The notes below the pieces were generated by a model. That model had not been told where the DNA came from. It worked only from the letters and a program-made list of their open reading frames with translations, and searched no databases. 64,000 nt of DNA, from NCBI RefSeq assembly GCF_937616625.2, contig NC_065577.1, positions 3,451,001 through 3,515,000 of the forward strand, in the 5' to 3' direction. This stretch comes from Mercurialis annua. Lineage: Eukaryota > Streptophyta > Magnoliopsida > Malpighiales > Euphorbiaceae. The translations under genes were made by a program, and so were the position numbers. This document shows positions 1 to 10,148 of this stretch, one piece after another. Positions within the stretch are counted from its first letter, which is position 1. Every line of letters starts with the position of its first letter.

Positions 1-1579
1 TTATCTGTGTCAAATCTTATTTCTATTTATTAATTAATCAAATCAAAAAATAAATCATTTTTAGCTGTTGCTTAAATATTATATATTTTAAACTTTAGAA
101 GGTAAATTTATTGCTGTTTTGTTCTTTGTTTCTCAAATTAATAACAACTCATCTTAAATTTGTTAAGTTTATCTTTTCTATTCTGATTGTTTAAAATTTT
201 CTAATGTGCACAACTTGATCCATCTTTCTACATTTATCATGCCAGATCAATTTCATGATGAACTAAAAAATTATTTTCAATTATAGTTTTAAATTCTAAA
301 TTGTAATTGAAATTTATTATACTTTTTTCTTTTGTTAGCTGCTAAATTGCAAATTAAAATGCTGAGAAAGACTAATATATATTTAAACCTCAATTGTTAA
401 TAAATTCTTGAATGAAAATATTATTAAAAACAAATGTCCTAAAGTCTTCCCTTAGCTAGCTAAACATTCTAAATAAAGTCATCAAAACAAATAATGTTAT
501 ATTATGAAAATCATAAAGAAAATCATCATTATAAAAATAGTTGTGGGATTGAAATGGTGTTATATATAAAAAGTATAAATTATGTGCGATTATTATTTTA
601 TGTTGTTGACCCCTTAATGATTCAATTACTGTTTACAATCATAAGCTGACAACAGTAATTTCATTTATTAATTTTAAATAAATTAAAATTTATTTATGTA
701 ACTTCTAAATGAATATTAAAATATGATATACATGTCCTTACATAGATATATATTATGTTTTTATATTTAATAATTAAGTAAATCTAATTATGCGACATTT
801 TGACAAATTAGTATCCTTTTTTTAATAAAGTATTTGTTAAATTATTTTTGAAAAGTTAATGCAATTATTTTAATTAAAAATGTCGGATTCTACGTGAGTT
901 ATTGTTAATGCCATATTTTTGAAAATTTAATTTCAAAGGTTAAACTTATTTTGAAGCTCATGTAATTTATTATTTTTGTTCAGAAATTCAACTGTGAGGA
1001 TATTTTCTTTCAATCCTTCTATTGACCTAATGTTTAACTTTTATGCCTTTTATTGGGATTGAAAGAAAATATTTTTATAAGTAGAGGAACTGAAAAGACA
1101 AAAAATAAAGATGCCGAAATTAAAAATTAAATAAATAAAAAGGCTGTAAAAAATAATTTTGCAATAGACAATAAAAATGGTAAAGTATATGGTTTTCTAA
1201 TGAGTTTTGCCATTTTTAGACACTGGATTCATATCAATGCTAAATCCTATCATAAGATATAAGAGATGTTCAAAATACTTGTTTCTTTCTATTATGACTC
1301 TAAAATTAATTTTCTAATGTTATTCCTCGTAAATTTTCACTTTAAATTAAAATACAATATAGTCTTTTAAATTTTGAAGTGAACTAATGTAAATTAATAT
1401 AAATACCAAACCCACTATATGATTAAACATTACACTTTTTTTTGAAGCTAAACATTACACTTATTTATAGTATGCACTTGCAGTATGATATTTAAAAAGA
1501 CAAATCTCATTTGAGTATCTTCATCAACGAAAAAAATGAGCATGACATGTTTATGGAAAATGCACCATATAAATTGAGC
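1..1579. other. AT-rich intergenic DNA
   Basis: No coding region, RNA gene or repeat end is visible. The stretch is strongly AT-rich with stops in all frames and ends at the target-site duplication of the Copia element. Confidence 0.6.
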
Positions 1580-1584
1580 AAACC

Positions 1585-1898
1585 TAACAGAAAAGAAAAT
1601 TTAGAGAAGAAGAAGTTGTAATTTCATTAACTGCCAAAGATTACAAGCTACTTATATTTATAGAAGAAGAAATTACAAGCTTAAGAAAGATGAGCTCATA
1701 GTGAGCTGTCATTTCTCACACACAATGCATGACATCCTCAGCCAATCAGGAGCTAGAAAACTTGGACCAATCAGAACTGAAACAAAGGATCCAATGCTGA
1801 AGGATATAATTTGCTATGTGCAGAAATAGAAAAGCAAGTCTGCATAATCTTGAAACTTGCATAAGAAGCAATTCCTGAAATGCTAATATGCTGTGATA
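1585..1898 (-). repeat. 3' LTR of the Copia element
   Basis: This 314-bp repeat is nearly identical to 10948-11261. Only scattered single-base differences are seen, for example atttctcac against attcctcat, so the insertion is fairly young. Confidence 0.93.
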
Positions 1899-4469
1899 CC
1901 CGCCCTCAAACTGGAGCATACACATTGTGGAGGCAAAGCTTGGAAATGGCCAGATCAAAAAGAGCAGGAGGCAAAGGTTTGGTAAACAGTCTGCAAGTCG
2001 CAAAGCTGAAGCAATAGGAAGAAGATGTAACAAACCAATGCCAATCTTTTCCCTGATAATGTGACAATCAATTTCAATATGCTTTGTCCTCTCATGATAG
2101 ACAGGATTATGAGCTAATTGAATTGCAGAGTTGTTGTCACAGTAAACCTGAACAGGAAGAGGAAACTGTTGATGCAGGTCTTTTAGTAAGTAAACAAGCC
2201 ATTGCAATTCACATGTGACACCAGCAAAAGCTCTGTATTCTGCTTCTGAACTAGAGCGTGATACAGTGGTTTGCTTTTTGGACCTCCAGGATATCAATGA
2301 AGAGCCAAGAAAGATACAGTTGCCTGAGATTGATCTCCTAGTATCAGGACATGAAGCCCAATCTGAGTCTGTGAAAGCAGCCAACTTTAGTTGAGAAGCT
2401 GAAGGATAAAAGAGACCTCTGCCTGGAGAGCCTTTTATATATCTCAGAACCCGATGCATAGATTGAAGATGAGCTTTAGTGGGACAGTCAAGATACTGAG
2501 AAAGCTGTTGAGCAGCATAGGATAAATCTGGCCTTGTAGTGCATAAGTAGAGCAGTTTACCCACGAGCCTTCTATATTCAGTATTATCAGCTAATAGATC
2601 TGTAGTATCTTTGACAAGCTTCTTGGAAGTTATCATGGGAGTTGGAACATGTTTACTTTGTAGAAAACCAGCGTCAGAAAGAAAATCCAGAGCATATTTC
2701 CTTTGTGATAAATTTATACCAGCAGAAGATCTGGCAACCTCCAATCCCAAGAAATATTTCAACTTGCCAAGATCTTTGATGCTAAAAGCATTATGTAAAA
2801 ACTTCTTTATCTCAGTAACTGCAGTAAGGTTGTTACTTGCTATGATCACATCATCTACATATATCAGTAGAGCAATGAACAACTTAGAAGAGTGTTTGAC
2901 AAATAATGATGGATCTGCAGCAGACATATTGAAACCTTGATCACATAAGGCAGTAGTTAATTTGTGATGCCATTGCCTGCTAGCTTGCTTCAAACCATAG
3001 AGTGACTTTTGAAGTTTACAAACCTTAGAAGTTTTATCAAAACCAGGAGGCAACTTCATGTAAACTTCCTCTTGAAGATCACCATGCAAAAATGCATTAT
3101 TAATGTCCAACTGATGAAGATGCCAACTATTCACAGAAGCCAAAGACAGTAAAGTTCTAACTGTAGTCATCTTGGCCACTGGTGAAAAAGTTTCAAAATA
3201 ATCAAGTCCCTCTTGTTGATTATAGCCCTTAGCAACAAGCCTGGCCTTATACCTCTCCACTTCACCATTGGATTTATATTTAACTCTATAGACCCATTTG
3301 CAACCAATTGCATGTTTACCAGAAGGCAAGTCAGTAAGAGTCCAAGTGTTATTGGCTTCAAGAGCTGTGATCTCAGAATGCATAGCTACTGTCCAGTCAG
3401 GAGATTTAATTGCCTCATTATACCCTTTTGGTTCTAGGATAGATGAAACAGATGCAGAAAAGCATTTGTGAGCAGCAAATAAATGGTTGTATCCTATGAC
3501 AGATGCCAAAGTATGAGGAGAAGTGATACTCTTGGAATCAGGAATAGAAACTGTAAAGTCTCTAAGATGTGTAGGAAGATGAGTGCTGCGCTGTGATCTC
3601 CTTAATGCAGGAAATTCAGCAGCTTGAAACATAGAGGGAAGTGGAAGATTAGGAGGAGAATCTGCAGACCAAGGAGGTACAGCAGGAGAAGAGATAGAAG
3701 ATGGAGAGAAAGAAGGAGTAGAAGAAATAGGAGAAGGAGCAAAAGATGGAAGTAAGAAATCAAAATCCAAATTGGAATTGATTGAAGAAGGAACAAGAGG
3801 TTTTTCAGGAATAGAAGAGAATGGAAAAATGTTTTCATAGAATATGACATCTCTGGAGATAGAAATCTGGTGAGTATTGAAATTGTACAAAATGAAGCCC
3901 TTTGTGGATGGTGGGAAGCCAAGAAAAACACATTTGATAACTCTGGGATCAAATTTTCTCTTGTGATGATCTGTGATGGATGCAAAACTTAAACAACCAA
4001 AGACTTTCAAGTGGTTATAAGTTGGCTTTAGATCATATAGCAATTGAAATGGTGTCTCTTCATGTATGACAGGAGATGGAATCCTGTTGATCAAATAAGT
4101 AGCATGGAGAACACAATATCCCCAGAACTTCATAGATAAACCAGACTGAAACTTTAAAGCTCTTGCCACATTTAAGATATGCTGGTGCTTGCGTTCTACA
4201 ACACTTTTCTGCTGTGGTGTGTGAATGCAGCTTGTTTGATGAAAGATGCCATACCTATGATAGAGTTCTGGATAGATGAATTCTTGATCATTGTCTGTCT
4301 TGATAACCTTTATTGTTTTTGAAAACTGAGTTTGAACAAACACAATAAAGTTTTGTAGATGAATCCTGGCTTGAGACTTATTACTCATCAAAAAGATCCA
4401 GGTATATCTAGAGTGATCATCTACTATAGTCAAGAAATATCTATGCCCTTGTAAGGTGCATGTGGACAT
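1746..4469 (-). CDS. Copia pol: integrase core, reverse transcriptase, RNase H
   Basis: This 907-residue frame is the downstream part of a Copia polyprotein. The integrase core has TIVDDHSRYTW with D17, TDNDQEF with D59, and E92 in ERKHQH. The reverse transcriptase carries the YVDD catalytic box in LLIYVDDVIIASNN near residue 540. The RNase H region follows with TDSDWASCPDTRRSISG, SRSSSEAEYRA and YCDNNSAIQLAHNP. The integrase zinc-binding region lies upstream at about 4470-4650 in another frame. The last residues are out of the family frame and run into the LTR, so a second frameshift near 1950 is likely. It is a retrotransposon enzyme, not a host gene. Confidence 0.93.
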   Translation of the reverse strand: MSTCTLQGHRYFLTIVDDHSRYTWIFLMSNKSQARIHLQNFIVFVQTQFSKTIKVIKTDNDQEFIYPELYHRYGIFHQTSCIHTPQQKSVVERKHQHILNVARALKFQSGLSMKFWGYCVLHATYLINRIPSPVIHEETPFQLLYDLKPTYNHLKVFGCLSFASITDHHKRKFDPRVIKCVFLGFPPSTKGFILYNFNTHQISISRDVIFYENIFPFSSIPEKPLVPSSINSNLDFDFLLPSFAPSPISSTPSFSPSSISSPAVPPWSADSPPNLPLPSMFQAAEFPALRRSQRSTHLPTHLRDFTVSIPDSKSITSPHTLASVIGYNHLFAAHKCFSASVSSILEPKGYNEAIKSPDWTVAMHSEITALEANNTWTLTDLPSGKHAIGCKWVYRVKYKSNGEVERYKARLVAKGYNQQEGLDYFETFSPVAKMTTVRTLLSLASVNSWHLHQLDINNAFLHGDLQEEVYMKLPPGFDKTSKVCKLQKSLYGLKQASRQWHHKLTTALCDQGFNMSAADPSLFVKHSSKLFIALLIYVDDVIIASNNLTAVTEIKKFLHNAFSIKDLGKLKYFLGLEVARSSAGINLSQRKYALDFLSDAGFLQSKHVPTPMITSKKLVKDTTDLLADNTEYRRLVGKLLYLCTTRPDLSYAAQQLSQYLDCPTKAHLQSMHRVLRYIKGSPGRGLFYPSASQLKLAAFTDSDWASCPDTRRSISGNCIFLGSSLISWRSKKQTTVSRSSSEAEYRAFAGVTCELQWLVYLLKDLHQQFPLPVQVYCDNNSAIQLAHNPVYHERTKHIEIDCHIIREKIGIGLLHLLPIASALRLADCLPNLCLLLFLIWPFPSFASTMCMLQFEGGYHSILAFQELLLMQVSRLCRLAFLFLHIANYILQHWILCFSSDWSKFSSS

Positions 4470-4648
4470 AGGTCCCCAAATGTCAATATGAAATAAGTCA
4501 AATCTAGCTTTACTGCAAGAAGAACTTATTGGAAATGGTAACCTTTTTTGTTTAGCAAAATGACAGACATCACAAGCTTCTATTTGGCTAACTTGGATTG
4601 TTGGATCCAGTTTATGAAGAAACTGCAGTCTATTAGAAGATAAATTGC

Positions 4649-5698
4649 CTAGTCTATAATGCCAAACATCATGACAGACTTGGTTTTATTCTTAGCTATA
4701 CTATTGCAAACAATAGAATCAAAAAGGTTTTGCACCATGATGTATAAGCCCTCCTGCTTTTTAGCTAACCCAATCATTTTCCAAGTAGTCACCTGCTGAA
4801 TAAAGCAAGAATCATGATGGAGTATCAAACAGACAGTTTTATCATATGTGAGCTTACTTGCTGAAATTAGATTAAAGGTGAAATCAGGAACATGTAAGAC
4901 ATTATGGAGAGTCAGATGGTTGGATATCTGAATATCTCCTATGTTAGCAATTGGCACAAGCTGTCCAGTTGGAAGCTTCACATTAACATTCTTGACAGAA
5001 TGAAATGTTTTGAAAAAGGTGGAGTTGCATACTATGTGATCTGTGGCCCCTGTATCTAATATCCAAGTGTCTTTATATGATGTTGCAGAAAATGAACAAG
5101 TGTGTAAAGTACCTTGATCTTCAGCAATGGGTCTGAAAGAAGAAGCAAGAAAATTCACATGTGCTATACTGCCTTGTTTTGTTCCATTAGTAGCAGGATT
5201 TTGCTGAATAAGGGCCATTATTTGCTGACATTGCTCTGGTGTGAAAGGAAATATTATTCCTGCAGCATTAGAAGAATCATAGTTCTTATAATGATTATAA
5301 GACTGAGAGTCAATCTTAGGTCCATTCTGGATAGGATCATTTGCAGCAGCATTCTGATTTGAGTCTGATGAACTGAAACCAGAAAATTCTACTTGATGAG
5401 CAGAATGACTATCTTCTTTATTTCTCTGAAAAAATCCTGGTGGATAGCCATGTTTTTTGTAACATATGTCAATTGTGTGTCCAGTATTCCCACAATATGA
5501 ACATAGCTTTGGTTTTCCTCCTTGCATATAAGAATTTCCATAGTTTGTGTTTCCACCATATCCAGTCTTTTTGTAATTTCCTCTAAAGGAATTTCCTCCT
5601 CTTCCTCTTGCATAGCAAACATTATGCTCATAGACTGAGCTATTATCAGAGAATTCTGAATCATAAGGTTGTTGAATGTTACCTCTTGTAAGCAGAAC
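4649..5698 (-). CDS. Copia gag C-terminal part with zinc knuckle, and protease
   Basis: The frame contains a CCHC zinc knuckle (CSYCGNTGHTIDIC), a long Gln/Asn/Ser-rich linker and the aspartic protease site WILDTGATDHIV. It ends after about 350 residues, where the family continues into integrase, so a frameshift near 4665 separates it from pol. Its upstream end is the hAT insertion point. The residues encoded beyond 5698 are hAT sequence, not gag. Confidence 0.88.
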   Translation of the reverse strand, partial: VLLTRGNIQQPYDSEFSDNSSVYEHNVCYARGRGGNSFRGNYKKTGYGGNTNYGNSYMQGGKPKLCSYCGNTGHTIDICYKKHGYPPGFFQRNKEDSHSAHQVEFSGFSSSDSNQNAAANDPIQNGPKIDSQSYNHYKNYDSSNAAGIIFPFTPEQCQQIMALIQQNPATNGTKQGSIAHVNFLASSFRPIAEDQGTLHTCSFSATSYKDTWILDTGATDHIVCNSTFFKTFHSVKNVNVKLPTGQLVPIANIGDIQISNHLTLHNVLHVPDFTFNLISASKLTYDKTVCLILHHDSCFIQQVTTWKMIGLAKKQEGLYIMVQNLFDSIVCNSIAKNKTKSVMMFGIID

Positions 5699-5854
5699 TA
5701 GGGGTGTGCAAAAACCGACCGAAACCAAATTTCTAAACCGAACCGAACCGATATATTAATTTCGGTTCGTTTTTTTAAAAAAAAAAATCGAACCGAGCCA
5801 AAAACCGAACTACTGATAAATATATACTTTGTTAAGAATGTTACAAGTATTAGC

Positions 5855-5917
5855 TGTGTTTTGGTGGTTAATGTTCTTATTAGTTAATATGTAACCCAGG
5901 TTCAATTCTCAGCATTC
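5855..5917 (+). repeat. tRNA-like (SINE-type) segment inside the hAT element, left part
   Basis: TTTTGGTGGTTAATG resembles a pol III box A and CCAGGTTCAATTCTC resembles a box B, about 35 bp apart. The copy is interrupted by the LTR insertion at 5918. Confidence 0.4.
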
Positions 5918-6009
5918 TGTCACGCGCTGTACAATTATGCGCACGTTATGGAGGTTATGTGTCGAATTTCTCCGAAAACACTCTCTAATCTCATGTTCCG
6001 GAAACCGGA

Positions 6010-6260
6010 ACGTTCTAGAAACTTTATATTCCGGAATTCTCTAAAACGTTCTAGAATCCTCTAGAACATTCTAGAATCATTTAGAACACTCTAAATCATT
6101 CTAGAATCCTCCGGAATATTCTAGAACCCTCTAGAACACCCTAAAATTCTCATGAATACTCTAGAATGTTCGAGAACATTCTAGAAGCTTCTTCACGAGA
6201 CTATTCTGGAATTATCTAGAATCCTCTAGACTAATCCGGAATACTCTAGAACTCCCTAGA
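6010..6260 (+). promoter_or_regulatory. 10-bp periodic heat-shock-element array in U3, 5' LTR
   Basis: Degenerate copies of a 10-bp unit built on TTCTAGAA place GAA and TTC blocks every 5 bp. At 6164-6191 six blocks run without a break: GAA, TTC, GAA, TTC, GAA, TTC, each two bases apart. That is an uninterrupted heat-shock factor binding site. Others lie at 6049-6086 and 6099-6136. The array is upstream of the TATA box at 6383. Confidence 0.75.
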
Positions 6261-6382
6261 AGGTACTAGATGTATATAGTAGTTTCTTACATTGTATAGA
6301 ATAATATAGATAGTTCTAGAATGTAAAATATAAACCATTGGATCAAATAGATCCTAACCATTCATTGAGGAGGTGGAAACCT

Positions 6383-6390
6383 TATAAATA
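6383..6390 (+). promoter_or_regulatory. TATA box of the 5' LTR
   Basis: TATAAATA in a short GC-richer setting follows the heat-shock array. The same box occurs at the matching place in the 3' LTR (about 9621). Confidence 0.7.
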
Positions 6391-6655
6391 GGCAATCCCC
6401 CCTCATTTGTAGACATACATGAATCATTGTAAAACTCTCTATTTACTATTAATACAAAGTTGTATTATTTAAGCTCTTATTGTCCCTATTTGCTACTAAG
6501 TTACTTTCGTACCAAAATTCAAGGCTTACTTAGCATCTTCACAAGTAAGATCGCCTAGGTGCCGCGCGGGTTAGCGTGTGATATTCCTAACTCCGTGACA
6601 GGTGGTATCAGAGCAAAGGTTTATCCTAAGTACTCCTGTTTTTCAAACTAGCAAC

Positions 6656-8464
6656 ATGGCAAGTGAGGAAGCCATTAATGTTAGTGTGGGTGTGCAACAA
6701 GAGTAAACTAGTGGGCAATCTGACGTTCGTGGTCGACCTATTCAACGTACCAACACCAAACGTAGCAAATCTAAGGTTCCAACAGGTCATGCCACTGTGT
6801 TGACCCTTGAGCCTAGAATTGTGATGTTGGAGAAACACGTTGAGGATGTTCAACATGTTGTTGGCAATATCTCGGATGACCTTGAAAACTTGGTCGAAGA
6901 GAATGCCGAAATTACTAGAGCTGCAAAATCCATGATGGATGAACTCGGTAAGGCCCTAAGGGGTGAAATACAATCTTTCGCAAGAGAACTCACAAATCTT
7001 CGTGGATTTGTTGAGAGAGAGCTTCATGGACTAAGAATGGAGGTGGATGAGATTCGTACAAATTTTGATTCTCATCGTAGAGCAAGTAGCCCTTGCTCCA
7101 CCAATAATGTCTCTGCTGCGCACAATCTCAAGCTGCCTAAGCCAGCGATGTACAATGGTACTCGTAATGCGACTATGGTGGAAAACTTTCTCTTTGGCCT
7201 CGAACAATACTTTGATGCCATGGGAGTGTTGGATGATACAACTAAGCTTAGCAATGCCCCTACATTCCTACGCGATGCTGCCCAACTTTGGTGGCGAAGG
7301 AAGTATTCTGACAAGGAAAAGGGCTTATGTGTTCTCAATACGTGGGAACAATTCAAATTAGAGTTACGGAAGCATTTTATGCCGCATAATGCTGACAGTG
7401 AAGCAAGGGGAAAGTTGCGACGGTTGAGACAATCAGGTACCGTTTCTGACTATATTAAAGAATTCACTACTCTCATGCTTGAAATCGAGGACTTGTCCGA
7501 TAAGGACTCCCTCTTCTACTTCAAAGACGGATTGAAAGATTGGGAAAGAGTTGAGCTAGATCGACGCGGTGTTCAGTCTCTCGATGATGCTATCGCTGCG
7601 GCTGAATCTCTCGTTGACTACTCTTCTCAATTCAAAAGCAAGAAGCCTAATTTGAATAAGAATGGGGGAGATAGAGATGGACAAAAAGGGGATAAAGCCC
7701 GCAAGGATGACAAGCACAAGCCTTCGGGTAGCTATAAAAATGATAAGCAATTCGGTACTAAATGCGATGCCTCGAAGCCGCCTAAACCCTGCTTCATATG
7801 TGATGGACCGCATTGGACTCGAGATTGTCCTAACAAGAAAGCCATCAATGCTATGGCCGCAGAGTTCAAAAAGGACAAACAACAAGAGGAATCCCAAGAT
7901 ACCATGGGATCTCTCCAACAATTAAATGCTATAAGCAAACTTTTCTCCTCAAAACCCTCGAAGGAGGAAGGCCTTTTATACGTCGACGCTGCGATTGAAG
8001 GAAAATATGTGAGTGCGATGCTCGACACGGGAGCCACTCACAACTTCATCGATGAGAAAGAAGCCAAACGATTAGGCATAAAAATTAAGAAAGGGAATGG
8101 AACTATTAAGGCAGTCAACTCAGAGCCGAAACCAATCTACGACATTGCTCGTGGCGTTAAAGTGTGCATAGGTAAGTGGTCCGGCCTTGTTGATTTTTCA
8201 ATTGTGCCTATGGATGATTATCCAATCGTCCTTGGAATCAAGTTCATGGATTGCGTCAAGGCTATGCTTGTTCCTTTTGCCAACACCATGTGGATTTTGG
8301 ACGAAGGCAACACATGTATGGTTCCACTATCGAGAGAAAGAAATGTTAAAACAAAGAAACTCTCGACCATGCAACTCATCGAGGATGTAGAAAATGTCGA
8401 ATATACATTCTTGGCGACAATCAAGGAAGAGAGGGATGTTCCTTGCCGAAAGAGCAACACATGA
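6656..8464 (+). CDS. Gypsy-type gag-protease, with an early stop
   Basis: The natural start is probably the ATG at 6656, which is in frame with the long open segment from 6797. A TAA at 6704-6706 (codon 17, where CAA would be expected) interrupts it, so translation would have to restart near 6797. The 555-residue segment has a coiled-coil N-terminus, a retrotransposon gag core (MVENFLFGLEQYFDAM to ESLVDY), a Lys-rich linker, a CCHC knuckle (CFICDGPHWTRDC) and the aspartic protease site MLDTGATHNFID. It ends about 80 residues past the protease core, overlapping the next frame by 22 bases. Confidence 0.9.
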
Positions 8465-9123
8465 AAGTTTTTCACGTCCCCGAAGAATTAACGGACGTAA
8501 GGCCACTCGAGCTACCGAAGGAGCTTCCACCCAAGAGAGAGGTGGACAATGGGGTAGAAGTGGTGAAAGAGGTGACGCCTTCCGAACGTGGAGAAGTGAG
8601 GAGGCAACATAAAAATTTAGACTTTGTGATGGAGTGCAACCCGGGCATGGAGAATTATGAGACCGACATGCTTGGTGGAGAAGAGGAGCAAGCTATCATC
8701 ACAAGTTATAACCTTTCGTTGGTGGAACGAGTCAAGGAGAGACTCAAGAATAACCCAAAGGTCAAAAGTTTGAGAAAGTTGGCAAATCAAGGGACGACGC
8801 GTCAATTTCGGAAAAGGGATGAAGTGCTAACCACCAAGGGAGATCGAATATACTTACCGAAGCGGCAAGACTTGAAAAATGGAATCATCAAGGAGTGTCG
8901 TACTCCTTCGATGGAGGATAGAGTATTAAGTCCAACCACACTTAAAATTGTCAAAGGATGGCACGAGAGTTCTGACGTAGAGCGTATATATTTAGCAAGG
9001 GCCGCAAAGAAGAAGAAGAAGTGGACCAATGCTAAAACGAGGCAAGTTGGAAACGTGAAGATCTACTGTGACCATGTACGACGTTACAAGGAGAAAAGCG
9101 CAACGAGGGCGTTGCGATATTAA
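8443..9123 (+). CDS. Residual pol frame: pre-RT linker fused to integrase ends
   Basis: This 226-residue frame is made of three pol remnants joined in frame. ELPKELPPKREVDN is the linker that normally precedes the Gypsy reverse transcriptase. KGDRIYLPKRQDLKNGIIKEC corresponds to the start of the integrase zinc-binding region. YLARAAKKKKKWTNAKTRQV corresponds to the integrase C-terminal region. Everything between, including all catalytic residues, is missing. The frame stays open, which either dates the deletion as recent or means the short protein is kept. It stops three bases before the polypurine tract. Confidence 0.75.
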   Translation: MPKEQHMKVFHVPEELTDVRPLELPKELPPKREVDNGVEVVKEVTPSERGEVRRQHKNLDFVMECNPGMENYETDMLGGEEEQAIITSYNLSLVERVKERLKNNPKVKSLRKLANQGTTRQFRKRDEVLTTKGDRIYLPKRQDLKNGIIKECRTPSMEDRVLSPTTLKIVKGWHESSDVERIYLARAAKKKKKWTNAKTRQVGNVKIYCDHVRRYKEKSATRALRY

Positions 9124-9134
9124 GTGGGGGAGAA

Positions 9135-9838
9135 TGTCACGCGCTGTACAATTATGCGCACGTGATGGAGGTTATGTGTCGAATTTCTCTGAAAACACTC
9201 TCTAATCTCATGTTCCGCAAACCGGAACGTTCTAGAAACTTTATATTCCGGAATTCTGTAGAACGTTCTAGAATCCTCTAGAACATTCTAGAATCATCTA
9301 GAACACTCTAGAATCATCTAGAACACTCTGGATCATTCTAGAATCCTCCAGAATATTCTAGAACCCTCTAGAACACCCTAGAATTCTCATGAATACTCTA
9401 GAATGTTCCAGAACATTCTAGAAGCTTCTTCACGAGACTATTCTGGAATTATCTAGAATCCTCTAGACTAATCCGGAATACTCTAGAACTCTCTAGAAGG
9501 TACTAGATGTATATAGTAGTTTCTTACATTGTATAGAATAATATAGATAGTTCTAGAATGTAGAATATAAACCATTGGATCAAATAGATCCTAACCATTC
9601 ATTGAGGAGGTGGAAACCTTATAAATAGGCAATCCCCCCCTCATTTGTAGACATACATGAATCATTGTAAAACTCTCTATTTACTATTAATACAAAGTTG
9701 TATTATTCAAGCTCTTATTGTCCTTATTTGTTACTAAGTTACTTTCGTACCAAAATTCAAGGCTTACTTAGCATCTTCACAAGTAAGATCGCCTAGGTGC
9801 CGCGCGGGTTAGCGTGTGAAATTCCCAACTCCGTGACA
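9135..9838 (+). repeat. 3' LTR of the Gypsy-derived element
   Basis: The LTR closely matches 5918-6600, with scattered substitutions and one extra 21-bp array copy. The uninterrupted six-block heat-shock element is present here too, at 9401-9428. Confidence 0.93.
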
Positions 9839-9904
9839 ATTCACTTTCTTTTTCATATTTCACTTGTTTTTACTTAAAAAAATATAAAAAATTAAAAACA
9901 TCAT

Positions 9905-9975
9905 TTTCACAGACATGGGTGTCGATCCCATGACCTGAAGGAGAGAAGGCTACGCACTTAGCCGCTGCGCCAAAG
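9905..9975 (-). repeat. tRNA-like (SINE-type) segment inside the hAT element, right part
   Basis: On the minus strand, TTTGGCGCAGCGGCTAAG resembles box A and GGGATCGACACCC resembles box B, with tRNA-like spacing. No intact cloverleaf is formed, so it is read as SINE-derived, not as a tRNA gene. Confidence 0.45.
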
Positions 9976-10148
9976 GAGTTTTGTTGAAATAATTTACCAT
10001 TACTTTTATATATCGGTTACCGACCGAACCGAACCGATTTTTCCCACTTATTTCGGTTCGGTTTTTTGGAACTCAAAAAACCGATCGTTTTTTGGTTTCA
10101 TGGTCGGTTCGGTAACCGAACCGACCGATGCACAGCCCTAAGCAGAAC

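Larger units (their letters stand above)
5918..6600 (+). repeat. 5' LTR of the Gypsy-derived element
   Basis: The LTR carries a 10-bp periodic TTCTAGAA array at about 6010-6260, a TATA box (TATAAATA) at 6383-6390 and a polyadenylation-like tail region. It lacks a short copy of the array unit that the 3' LTR has, hence the 21-bp length difference. Confidence 0.93.
5918..9838 (+). mobile_element. Gypsy-derived LTR retrotransposon with gag-protease but deleted pol
   Basis: The element has LTRs of 683 bp (5918-6600) and 704 bp (9135-9838), starting TGTCACG and ending CCGTGACA, and a 4-bp flanking repeat attc. An initiator Met-tRNA primer-binding site (TGGTATCAGAGC) starts two bases inside the 5' LTR, and the polypurine tract TAAGTGGGGGAGAA precedes the 3' LTR. 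The internal part is only about 2.5 kb. It encodes a Gypsy-type gag and protease, plus a second frame made of leftover pieces of pol. Reverse transcriptase, RNase H and the integrase core are absent. It is therefore non-autonomous and resembles the group called TR-GAG elements. Confidence 0.92.
5699..10140. mobile_element. hAT-type non-autonomous element inserted in the Copia gag
   Basis: The ends are inverted repeats: TAGGGGTGTGCA at the left and TAGGGCTGTGCA as the complement of the right end. Subterminal GAACCGAACCG repeats face each other. A perfect 8-bp target duplication, agcagaac, lies at 5691-5698 and 10141-10148. The 8-bp duplication and TAGGG ends fit the hAT superfamily. Without the LTR element inside it, the element is about 520 bp and has no transposase. 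Confidence 0.9.

Noticed and set aside
6010..6260. CRISPR-like or centromeric satellite array
   Set aside because: The unit is only 10 bp, degenerate and confined to the U3 of an LTR. There are no spacers.
9905..9975. True tRNA gene on the minus strand
   Set aside because: The A and B boxes are present, but the flanks do not pair into an acceptor stem.
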